Shown in pieces: positions 1-7,160 of a stretch of 64,000 nt of DNA. A program made the position numbers and the translations under genes. The notes under the pieces were generated by a model. That model saw only the letters and a program-made list of their open reading frames with translations, was not told the DNA's origin and searched no databases. Location of the stretch: the NCBI RefSeq assembly GCF_000424465.1, contig NZ_AUJY01000011.1, positions 62,001 through 126,000 on the forward strand. Reading direction: 5' to 3'. The DNA comes from Butyrivibrio hungatei NK4A153. Lineage in GTDB: Bacteria > Bacillota > Clostridia > Lachnospirales > Lachnospiraceae. Positions within the stretch are counted from its first letter, which is position 1. Each line of letters starts with the position of its first letter.

Positions 1-293
1 ATGTGATTTTATGGACACTTAAGGATGAGCTTTCTGCTGAGGAGAAGGTTTCTGTGAAGCAGGGAATTAAGGAAGGACTCGAAGCATTAAAGGGCAAGGT
101 ACCCGGAATTGTTGAGATTAAGGTCAACATCAATGGACTTGCATCTTCAAACGCAGACCTTATGCTTGATTCAACATTTGAGAATGAGGATGCGCTTAAG
201 AACTACGCAACTCATCCTGAGCATGTTGCAGTTGCCGATACCAAGGTAAGACCTTACACGAAGATCAGAAGCTGCCTTGATTATGAGGTATGA
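1..293 (+). CDS. Dabb-type stress-responsive alpha/beta-barrel protein, 5' end cut by window
   Basis: The reading frame is open from the first bases and ends at TGA 291-293. The visible residues (VILWTLKDELSAEEK near the start, then NADLMLDSTFENEDALKNY, HPEHVAV and a YTKIRSCLDYEV end) match the small Dabb (stress-responsive A/B barrel) family, whose members of about 95-105 residues normally begin MVKHIVxW. So only the first few residues lie upstream, and the GTG at position 3 is an internal valine rather than the start. Dabb proteins form dimeric ferredoxin-like barrels; their biochemical role is mostly unknown. Family assignment is fairly sure, function is not. Confidence 0.8.
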   Translation, partial: VILWTLKDELSAEEKVSVKQGIKEGLEALKGKVPGIVEIKVNINGLASSNADLMLDSTFENEDALKNYATHPEHVAVADTKVRPYTKIRSCLDYEV

Positions 294-306
294 TATAAGT
301 AATAGG

Positions 307-534
307 GCATATAAAGGTTGATTGCGCTTTTCTTTTTATATGCTTTTGAACTTGATGGCGTTAGGGGTAGCATATAATAGTATGACGAGAAAATTATCTT
401 ATATGCTTTTTCGCTCGGTTTAATGAGTGAAATGCATATAAGAATGATTGCCTAATGTTGAATTATATGTTTTTCAATTCTAAACGAGGCGCAAAATGCA
501 TATAAATAATTATTGGAAGCATGTTGTTATATGT
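307..534. repeat. Tandem array of four inverted-repeat units, period 63-64 bp
   Basis: The 465-bp gap 294-758 holds no gene. In it GCATATAA occurs at 307, 370, 434 and 498, and its complement TTATATGC or TTATATGT at 336, 399, 463 and 527. Arm-to-arm distance is exactly 29 bp in all four units and units repeat every 63, 64 and 64 bp, while the 21-bp loops differ in sequence. Every right arm is followed by a run of four to six T. In unit 4 the stem extends outwards through GGCGCAAAA and TTTTGCGCC. The rest of the gap, 535-690, shows nothing recognisable. Confidence 0.85.
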
Positions 535-692
535 TTTTTGCGCCGATAAGAGGCTATGTCATTTTGTGCTTTCTTCACTTTGATTAAGAGCTTCTAAGTA
601 GCCGGCTGTTATTATGTCCAAAATTGCAGAGTTAGAACATGTATAGATGTACGAGATAGGATGGTAAATAATGAATAAAAAGTTAACTTTTT

Positions 693-722
693 GTAGTAAA
701 AATTCCATGCATGTGATATGAT
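693..722 (+). promoter_or_regulatory. Weak candidate promoter of the lipoprotein gene
   Basis: TATGAT at 717-722 is a fair -10 box, preceded by GTAGTA at 693-698 (18-bp spacer) as a poor -35. It lies 36 bp before the lipoprotein start, which has the Shine-Dalgarno TTAGGAGAAAA. The placement is right but the -35 is not convincing. Confidence 0.35.
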
Positions 723-758
723 ACATAGCGTAATATTGTTTTTTAGGAGAAAATTGCT

Positions 759-1340
759 ATGAAAAAGAAATTTTTAACATTATGCGCTATCGTATCTATT
801 AGCGCTATGTCTATTGCTTGTGGGGATACAGCTACTGAGGGTGAAACAGCTGTTGCTGAGCTATCAGGTGTAGAAACTGATATTGATTTTGATGATGAGG
901 CAGATGCTGCGGAAGCAGAAGTGTCTGAAGAAGCGGATGATGCTGCATCTACCGATGGTAGTGGCGAAGAAGGAAAGTATTCTGTATTTACAGATGCCAG
1001 CGATGCTGAGGTAGAGGCATATGCACAGAAGGTTGTAGATGCAGTTCTTGCAAAAGACTGGGATTCTGTTGGCGATATGATTTCTTATCCTATCGGTTCT
1101 AAAGAGGATAACAACCTTTGCAATAATAAGGAAGAGTTTGTGGAATATGCCAAGAATACAGGCTTTGATGACAGCTATTTCAAATCACTTTCAGCATGGA
1201 AAGTTTCAGATTTATGGGGCAACTGGCAGGGTGGTTGTATTGATGATGGAAATATCTGGTTTAGTGGTGTAAATGATGAAGGATTCAAGATTCTTACATT
1301 GTTTGATTTACGCATGGGTGATGCTACAATAACAGATTAA
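759..1340 (+). CDS. Putative lipoprotein with acidic linker
   Basis: The protein is 193 residues. It opens with a typical lipoprotein signal: basic MKKK, a hydrophobic stretch, and lipobox SIAC with the modified Cys at residue 21. Residues about 25-75 are a low-complexity Glu/Asp/Ala-rich linker. The C-terminal 110 residues (EVEAYAQKVVDAVLAKDWD, then a Trp-rich part) look like a small compact domain, possibly NTF2/SnoaL-like, but I do not recognise the family. It should sit on the outer face of the cell membrane. It is a single-gene unit with its own ribosome site and a strong terminator just behind it. Confidence 0.75.
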   Translation: MKKKFLTLCAIVSISAMSIACGDTATEGETAVAELSGVETDIDFDDEADAAEAEVSEEADDAASTDGSGEEGKYSVFTDASDAEVEAYAQKVVDAVLAKDWDSVGDMISYPIGSKEDNNLCNNKEEFVEYAKNTGFDDSYFKSLSAWKVSDLWGNWQGGCIDDGNIWFSGVNDEGFKILTLFDLRMGDATITD

Positions 1341-1348
1341 ATTTAAAG

Positions 1349-1386
1349 GGCTAAGCACAAATAATCAGTGCTTAGCCTTGTTTTTT
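1349..1386. terminator. Intrinsic terminator between convergent genes
   Basis: A perfect 10-bp stem, GGCTAAGCAC (1349-1358) with GTGCTTAGCC (1368-1377), is followed by TTG and six T. It ends the lipoprotein gene; the HIT gene arrives from the other side. Confidence 0.9.
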
Positions 1387-1389
1387 CTA

Positions 1390-1809
1390 TCAAAGGTTTG
1401 CTTTGATCTTAGCGATAATCTCGTCGTACTCAGCATCAGTAAGGAACTTCTCCTGAGGATTCATCGCGAATACGCCGCCCCATTCATAACCATCCTTATA
1501 CTTGGGTACGAGATGCATGTGAAGGTGGCAGAGAGTATCACTGTAAGCGCCGTAGTTAACCTTATCGGGATTAAATGCAGCGTGGATAGCTTTAGCTGCG
1601 CGATTAACATCTGCAAAGAAAGCATTTCTTTCTTCATCAGAAATGTCTACCATTTCATGTACGTGATCCTTGTATGCAACGATGCATCTTCCGAGATGGC
1701 TCTGCTCCTTGAAGAGAACCAGCTGGCTTACACCGAGGTCACAGATTTTGATTCCGAATTTTGCGAGGGCTTCTCCGCCTGCGCAATAAGGACAATTGTT
1801 GTCTTTCAT
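1390..1809 (-). CDS. HIT family nucleotide-binding protein
   Basis: The protein is 139 residues, counted from the ATG at 1809, which has AAAGGAAT about nine bases upstream; a TTG start at 1827 would lie inside that ribosome site. The histidine-triad motif HLHMHLVP is at residues 95-102, and a CPYC pair at residues 6-9 is a possible metal site as in other HIT proteins. HIT proteins are small nucleotide hydrolases or transferases (Hint-like). The exact substrate cannot be told from sequence. It lies downstream of the ThrH-like gene on the same strand, about 50 bp away, so co-transcription is likely. Confidence 0.9.
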   Translation of the reverse strand: MKDNNCPYCAGGEALAKFGIKICDLGVSQLVLFKEQSHLGRCIVAYKDHVHEMVDISDEERNAFFADVNRAAKAIHAAFNPDKVNYGAYSDTLCHLHMHLVPKYKDGYEWGGVFAMNPQEKFLTDAEYDEIIAKIKANL

Positions 1810-1861
1810 AGTGCTTATTCCTTTCAAAACGTCATTTCATGCCGCGCGCGACATTCCTCTA

Positions 1862-2461
1862 TTATAATGCTTTTTTGATCGCTTGTAAAAGGTCATTGTA
1901 CTCTTCAAATGCAGGAAGAGCGGGATAATCAGCCTTGATCTTATCTGTAGAGCGGAAGAGGAAGCCAGCTTTTGATGCCTGGATCATTCCAAGATCGTTG
2001 TAGCTGTCGCCGCTTGCGATTGTGTCATAGCCGATTGACTGAAGAGCTTTAACTGTTGTGAGCTTGGAATTTTCAATTCTCATCTTAAAGCCTGTGATCT
2101 CACCGCTTTCTGCAACTTCAAGAGAATTGCAGAAGATTGTGGGCCATCCGAGCTTCTCCATGAGAGGAGTTGCAAACTGTGTGAAAGTATCACTGATGAT
2201 GATCACCTGAGTTGTCTTTCTGAGCTCGTCGAGGAACTCTTTTGCTCCCGGAAGCGGATCAATCTTAGCGATTGTGTCCTGAATCTCTTTGAGTCCAAGA
2301 CCATGCTCTTTAAGGATTCCGATTCTCCATTTCATAAGCTTATCGTAATCGGGCTCGTCTCTTGTTGTTCTCTTAAGTTCAGGGATTCCGCTTGCCTCGG
2401 CAAATGCGATCCAGATTTCGGGAACGAGCACGCCTTCAAGGTCTAAACAAACAATATTCAT
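1862..2461 (-). CDS. thrH: ThrH-like phosphoserine phosphatase/homoserine phosphotransferase
   Basis: A 199-residue HAD-superfamily enzyme. HAD motif I is DLEGVLVPE (residues 7-15): the second acid is Glu rather than Asp, as in Pseudomonas ThrH, with which the protein aligns over its whole length (IWIAFAEASGI, TTRDEPDYDKLM, VIIISDTF, ASGDSYNDLGM). ThrH dephosphorylates phosphoserine and can move the phosphate to homoserine. So a role in serine or threonine metabolism is likely. The start has AGGAG eight bases upstream and a divergent promoter region before it. Confidence 0.88.
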   Translation of the reverse strand: MNIVCLDLEGVLVPEIWIAFAEASGIPELKRTTRDEPDYDKLMKWRIGILKEHGLGLKEIQDTIAKIDPLPGAKEFLDELRKTTQVIIISDTFTQFATPLMEKLGWPTIFCNSLEVAESGEITGFKMRIENSKLTTVKALQSIGYDTIASGDSYNDLGMIQASKAGFLFRSTDKIKADYPALPAFEEYNDLLQAIKKAL

Positions 2462-2497
2462 TATTTTATGCTCCTATTTCGTATTTTTTCTTTGACG

Positions 2498-2526
2498 ATT
2501 TTAACACATTAAAGCGATACAGACAA
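2498..2526 (-). promoter_or_regulatory. Candidate promoter for thrH
   Basis: Read on the minus strand: TTGTCT (2526-2521), 17-bp spacer, TAAAAT (2503-2498), placed 37 bp before the ThrH start. It is back to back with the promoter of the next gene. Confidence 0.55.
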
Positions 2527-2533
2527 TGTTTTG

Positions 2534-2562
2534 TTGGACAAATCTCACATTAGGATTAATAT
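2534..2562 (+). promoter_or_regulatory. Candidate promoter for the Mbeg1-like gene
   Basis: TTGGAC (2534-2539), 17-bp spacer, TAATAT (2557-2562), 22 bp before the start codon. Spacing is ideal and the boxes are fair. Confidence 0.55.
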
Positions 2563-2584
2563 TAATTATAAGAGGTAAGAGATT

Positions 2585-4219
2585 ATGGCAAATCTTATAA
2601 ATTATATTAAATGGCGCGGGGATCTTGATTTTGAGCAGTCGCCCTTTAATGAGGTGGACAATCTTGCACTTTCGCTTCTTATATACAATGACTTAAACGG
2701 GATTGTTCCCGATTCGGAAAACGGCGGTAAGATTTCGGTCAAAAAAGCCGCCGACATATATTTTAGTACGCATTCTATCGATGGACTTTCGAGAGTCGAT
2801 TTTGATTGGGTGCTACTTTACATGGCAAAGAGTAAAAGGTTTGGGGAACTGACACTTTCTGATTATCTTGATGTCAACGATATGGACAAAGACATGCTCA
2901 TAACGGCAATGACAATTCATTTCCCGGATGGAAGCCTGTTTGTCTCATTTCGCGGAACAACAATGGATATCGATGACTGGAGGATGGACTTTAAGATAAG
3001 TTTTGAAGAGATCATGGCGCAAAAAGAAGCTGTGAACTATCTTAGATATATTTTGTCCAAGTACGCGGGTGATGTTTACGTTGGAGGACATTCAAAGGGC
3101 GGAAATCTGGCTATATATTCCGCGATGAATCTTCCGAATATAGTTCAGCCAAGGATCAAGCATGTTTACAGTAACGACGGCCCCGGAATCTGTCCTGAGC
3201 TTCTTAATGAAAAGAAATTTGCAAACGTAAAGTGGAAGCTTACGCATATTGTGCCTACGTACAGTATCGTGGGAATGCTCTTTGAACTTGATGTTCCGCA
3301 CAAGATAGTTGCAAGTGACGGAGAGAGAATGCTTCAGCACTCGGGAATGACCTGGAAAGTTGCGGGCGATCATTTTGTTACCAAGAAACATCTGACAGAG
3401 GAGAGCTCTGCGCTAAACAGGGTCATCGATGACTGGATAGAAAACGCTACAATGGAGCAGAGAGAGGCGTTTACGAGGGATATTTTTGATGCCATGAAAG
3501 CAGGTGGCGCGGTCTCTTTGTATGATATTTCAAAGGGCGGATTTCATGATTTTGGAACAATTCTTTTATCTGCGGCTCAGTCGGAGAGTAAGACCAAGAT
3601 CATTCTTGGAAAGTTCTTCGGATCGCTGTGGCGTGAATTTGAGAAAATAAGGGTTATGGAGGCACTTAAAACCCAGCAGGGACTTGTTGATGCTTTTCTT
3701 ATCCTTCTCGGTATCGTGTTCCTTGCAATTCCGAAGGCTATCTATAATATGATAGGCGGCGCCGTTGCGCTCACGTGTGCGCTGTTTAGCGCTTCGAGAA
3801 TAATAAAGGCGGGAATGCGCGATGAAAAGGCGTTTATCAAGCGTGGACGAATGCTTTTTCATATACTTGTCATGAGTTTCATGGTATTTATCGTATCGAA
3901 CATAGAGCGCATTCCGAAGTGGACGAACGTGTTTATCTCAATTGTTTTTTTTACAATGGCGTCAGCCAGCGTTCAGTACGTTATCAAGCATAAAAAGACA
4001 ATAAAACGCGCTGGAAGATTCTGGATGATCCTTATTGCTGTAGTCAACATCAATATCGGAATCATCTCACTTGCCACGCCGCAAAGGTTAACTTCCGTCA
4101 AGTCTCTTACGGTCGGAAGCTATCTGGTACTTATCGGAATCGTGAGACTGCTCATTCAGATTTTGTCGAAAAGACCTTCATCAAAGGACAATGGATACTC
4201 CTACGAAGATGATGACTGA
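2585..4219 (+). CDS. Mbeg1-like (DUF2974) alpha/beta-hydrolase with membrane C-terminus
   Basis: A 544-residue protein. The N-terminal 300 residues start MANLINYIKWRGDLDFEQSP, the typical opening of Mbeg1-like/DUF2974 proteins, and carry a lipase-type nucleophile elbow GGHSKGGN with Ser170 as the expected nucleophile. A VSFRGT segment before it is as in class 3 lipases. From about residue 365 there are four to five hydrophobic segments (around 370-410, 420-440, 445-465, 475-495 and 505-525). So a cytoplasmic hydrolase appears tethered to the membrane by a DUF308-like tail. The substrate is unknown. Ribosome site AAGAGGTAAGAG precedes the ATG; a terminator follows. Confidence 0.8.
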   Translation: MANLINYIKWRGDLDFEQSPFNEVDNLALSLLIYNDLNGIVPDSENGGKISVKKAADIYFSTHSIDGLSRVDFDWVLLYMAKSKRFGELTLSDYLDVNDMDKDMLITAMTIHFPDGSLFVSFRGTTMDIDDWRMDFKISFEEIMAQKEAVNYLRYILSKYAGDVYVGGHSKGGNLAIYSAMNLPNIVQPRIKHVYSNDGPGICPELLNEKKFANVKWKLTHIVPTYSIVGMLFELDVPHKIVASDGERMLQHSGMTWKVAGDHFVTKKHLTEESSALNRVIDDWIENATMEQREAFTRDIFDAMKAGGAVSLYDISKGGFHDFGTILLSAAQSESKTKIILGKFFGSLWREFEKIRVMEALKTQQGLVDAFLILLGIVFLAIPKAIYNMIGGAVALTCALFSASRIIKAGMRDEKAFIKRGRMLFHILVMSFMVFIVSNIERIPKWTNVFISIVFFTMASASVQYVIKHKKTIKRAGRFWMILIAVVNINIGIISLATPQRLTSVKSLTVGSYLVLIGIVRLLIQILSKRPSSKDNGYSYEDDD

Positions 4220-4236
4220 GAGATTTATACTGACGC

Positions 4237-4280
4237 AAAAGTACCACCACCGGGAGTCTACCGCAGTGATGGTACTTTTA
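4237..4280 (+). terminator. Intrinsic terminator behind the Mbeg1-like gene
   Basis: AAAAGTACCA (4237-4246) pairs with TGGTACTTTT (4270-4279), with a 23-base loop containing a smaller G/C stem, and TTTTATTATT follows. The rest of the gap to 4498 is AT-rich. It includes ATTTTAC/GTAAAAT (4408-4431) as a small inverted repeat ending in a TAAAAT -10-like box for the next gene. Confidence 0.7.
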
Positions 4281-4498
4281 TTATTGGTTTAAGGGAGGTT
4301 ATTTAGCAGGTTTATTTATCTTTGTAAGATATATCGGAGAAAAAAGATTACCCTTTAGAGGTTTATATTTATTTGATAGATTGTTTAGAAATGTAAAAAA
4401 CATCATGATTTTACGCTTTTTCGTGTAAAATAGAAATCGTGGGTTTAAAGTAGGGATGTCTTAGTTATAAAAGACAATAAAAAACTTGGAGGAGAATT

Positions 4499-6193
4499 AT
4501 GAAATGTAACAATTGTGGTAGAGAAATTAGTGATAGCAGCAATTTCTGTGTATACTGCGGGGTACAGGTAGTAAAACCGCAGTATACACAGAATGCTGCG
4601 GCTACGGGAAATATATCTTTGGCAAAACCGCAGAATGCACAGAATTCGGCCGCTATGGGGAATATGGCTTCAGCTAAGGTAAATACAAGTGATAAAAAAG
4701 GAAAGATCGCTCTTATAGTTTTGGTTGTGGTCATTTTTGCAGTCATATCCGGAATTATCGGAACGGTCGCTTTTAACCTGGTGAAAAAATATGTTATACC
4801 CGAGTTGGCAGGAATAACAGATACGAATACAAATACAAATGCGAACACTAATATTAGTGTTACGGGAAATGCGATGGTTGTTGCCGATGGAGCTATATTC
4901 AATTCATCCGGAGCGGTAAATGAGCAGTTTAAAGGAGCAGAAGGATATGAATTTTACTCAGATCCTGAGGGCACGGTTGGAGTTATCTTTGTTGAGGGTG
5001 AAGTATACTTGATCGATTCCGAGTTAAAGACAACGCTTATTGATGATAGCTGTGTGGACGTATCAATGAACTTTACGGGCAATTATGTTTATGTGGCAAC
5101 ATCAGAGAAATCCAAGCTCGGCAAAGGCTTATGCGTTTACAATACAAAAGATAACAGTTATAACTTGATAGAAGAGTGCGATATAATTGATTCATGCTGT
5201 ATTACAGCATCTCCGGACGGTAATACGGCGCTTGTTTCAAGAACAGACGGATTATTTATGATGGGGCTTGACGGAAAGAGTGAAAATATATTCGAAGCTG
5301 CGAATCAATATTTTAACGTGATTTCTGTATCAAATGACAGGCATGTTGCATATTTTTCGCCTCAAATGGGTGAAGGATTGTTTTGCTGGAAAGACGGCAA
5401 TGTTATTAAGATTTATGATGATGACTTTAGATCTTTTAGCGGTTATGTTGCGTTAAATGCTGATTGTAAAAAAATATTATTTAAGAAATTGGGTGAAGGA
5501 TTACGTTATTTTGATTCAGACGAAATGAGCGAGTCAAAAGTGATTCTGTCAGATTCACATATCGATGCGTATTATAAAGGAAGAGGATTTACTTTTTCGG
5601 ATATTTCAGTTAATTATTTCCCTGAGGCCGAAAACTTTGAAGGAATGTATTTAATTGCTGATAGAAGTAGTTATTGGCTTAATTCCGATATGGAAGCCGT
5701 TTGTAAAACGGATGGATATGCAACTTCATATTCAAGCAGAGAATTTAAAGTTTATGATATAGAGGAAAATTCGATAAATGCAATCACATATAAGGACGGG
5801 AAGACGCAGACAGAAGAGCTGTACCATGACGATCACGGCGTATATGATGTTGCAGTAAGTGATGATGAAAGTGTTATGTGGATCTTATTATATGATAAGA
5901 TCATTACTTACAAAGACGGAAAAGTTGTGGGTGAAGCACTTAAGGTTTCGAATGATGGCTTTTCCATAGGAAATATAATGAACGATCCATTGAGTGATAA
6001 AGCATATTGTATAAGTGATAGTGGAACTGTATTTGTTCTTGATGAAAACGGAAATCATGATGAGATTGGAAAGGTTGATAATGCATATGGTTTTTGGGAC
6101 GAGTATTCCGGTGGAAAAAGCCTTATTTCCGTTGAAAGTGAAGAAGATACTTTAGCATATATCATATATGGTAAGATTGTAAAAAAAGATTGA
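4499..6193 (+). CDS. Zinc-ribbon membrane protein with large extracytoplasmic domain
   Basis: A 564-residue protein of modular build. Residues 1-23 are a zinc ribbon (Cys3, Cys6, Cys17, Cys20, motif CxxC...CxxC). Residues about 26-60 hold two copies of an 18-residue Gln/Asn/Ala-rich repeat (KPQYTQNAAATGN, then KPQNAQNSAAMGN). One transmembrane helix follows at 70-95 and then an Asn/Thr linker. The remaining 450 residues, rich in short beta strands and SPDGN-, DGKxxxI-type turns, look like a beta-propeller. The ribbon should be cytoplasmic and the propeller outside. No function is known to me. Ribosome site GGAGGAG lies close to the ATG. Confidence 0.7.
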   Translation: MKCNNCGREISDSSNFCVYCGVQVVKPQYTQNAAATGNISLAKPQNAQNSAAMGNMASAKVNTSDKKGKIALIVLVVVIFAVISGIIGTVAFNLVKKYVIPELAGITDTNTNTNANTNISVTGNAMVVADGAIFNSSGAVNEQFKGAEGYEFYSDPEGTVGVIFVEGEVYLIDSELKTTLIDDSCVDVSMNFTGNYVYVATSEKSKLGKGLCVYNTKDNSYNLIEECDIIDSCCITASPDGNTALVSRTDGLFMMGLDGKSENIFEAANQYFNVISVSNDRHVAYFSPQMGEGLFCWKDGNVIKIYDDDFRSFSGYVALNADCKKILFKKLGEGLRYFDSDEMSESKVILSDSHIDAYYKGRGFTFSDISVNYFPEAENFEGMYLIADRSSYWLNSDMEAVCKTDGYATSYSSREFKVYDIEENSINAITYKDGKTQTEELYHDDHGVYDVAVSDDESVMWILLYDKIITYKDGKVVGEALKVSNDGFSIGNIMNDPLSDKAYCISDSGTVFVLDENGNHDEIGKVDNAYGFWDEYSGGKSLISVESEEDTLAYIIYGKIVKKD

Positions 6194-6212
6194 TAAATAA
6201 TAAATGAAAAAA

Positions 6213-6246
6213 CGCCGGTCGCACAATGCGGCCGGCGAAAATTTTT
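6213..6246. terminator. Bidirectional terminator
   Basis: GCCGGTCGCA (6213-6222) pairs with TGCGGCCGGC (6226-6235) across a CAA loop. ATTTTT follows on the plus strand, and a run of A before it gives T on the minus strand. It serves the zinc-ribbon gene and the convergent purC. Confidence 0.85.
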
Positions 6247-6253
6247 ATTTAGA

Positions 6254-7129
6254 TCAAACGTTAAGTTCTGAACCTGTGAGGAGCTTGTAAGCTTCAAGGT
6301 ATTTAGCGATTGTCTTGTCTATTACGTCCTGAGGAAGGCTGTAATCGCACTCAGGATTAGCCTTTAAGTAGTCACGAACGAACTGCTTGTCGAATGAAGG
6401 CTGACCATGTCCCGGCTCATAACCTTCAACGGGCCAGAAACGTGAGCTGTCAGGTGTGAGCATCTCGTCTGCAAGAACAACTTCGCCGTTCTCATCGATA
6501 CCGAACTCAAACTTTGTGTCTGCTATGATGATTCCGCGAGTGAGAGCGTAGTTTGCACATTTCTTGTAAAGAGCGATTGTGTAATCCTTGATCTTTGTTG
6601 CGTACTCAAGGCCCTTTCCGGGGAATGCCTTCTCGAGAACTTCTACGCTGCGGTCGAAGTCGATGTTCTCATCGTGATCACCGATTTCAGCCTTTGTGCT
6701 GGGAGTGTAGATGGGTTCAGGGAGCTTGTCGCATTCTTTGAGACCTTCGGGAAGCTTGATTCCGCATACAGTTCCGTTTTCCTTGTAGCTGTTCCAGCCA
6801 CTTCCTGTGATATATCCACGAACGATGCACTCAACGGGAACCATGTTGAGCTTTTTGCAAAGCATGCTGTTTCCTTTAAATTCCTCGCTTCTGAAAAATT
6901 CAGGCATATCGTTTGTATCAACGCTTACCATGTGGTTGTTTACGATGTCCTTGGTATAATCAAACCAGAACTTTGACATCTGGGTCAACACAGCACCCTT
7001 CTTAGTAACTTTGTTCTTGAGAATTACGTCGAAAGCGGAGATTCTGTCTGTTGCAACCATGATAAGGTTCTCTCCGATATCGTAAATTTCTCTTACTTTT
7101 CCTTCTTTTACGGGACTAAATGTCTGCAT
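6254..7129 (-). CDS. purC: SAICAR synthase (phosphoribosylaminoimidazole-succinocarboxamide synthase)
   Basis: PurC joins aspartate to CAIR with ATP in purine biosynthesis. The 291-residue protein has the expected GKVREIYDIGENLIMVATDRISAFDV start, VPVECIVRGYITGSGW and the SSRFWPVEGYEPG block. The length fits the longer, yeast-like PurC type (about 290-300) rather than the 235-residue bacterial form. Ribosome site TAGGAGGAG precedes the ATG. It lies 31 bp behind the ABC-F gene on the same strand, so the two are probably co-transcribed. No other pur gene is in the window. Confidence 0.95.
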   Translation of the reverse strand: MQTFSPVKEGKVREIYDIGENLIMVATDRISAFDVILKNKVTKKGAVLTQMSKFWFDYTKDIVNNHMVSVDTNDMPEFFRSEEFKGNSMLCKKLNMVPVECIVRGYITGSGWNSYKENGTVCGIKLPEGLKECDKLPEPIYTPSTKAEIGDHDENIDFDRSVEVLEKAFPGKGLEYATKIKDYTIALYKKCANYALTRGIIIADTKFEFGIDENGEVVLADEMLTPDSSRFWPVEGYEPGHGQPSFDKQFVRDYLKANPECDYSLPQDVIDKTIAKYLEAYKLLTGSELNV

Positions 7130-7160
7130 GCTTATGCTCCTCCTAATATAAATGCTTTAA

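Noticed and set aside
307-534. CRISPR-like array
   Set aside because: Period and variable inner parts are suggestive, but the conserved parts are only 8-bp arms, the intervening stretches alternate 21 and about 26-27 bp, and there are no cas genes.
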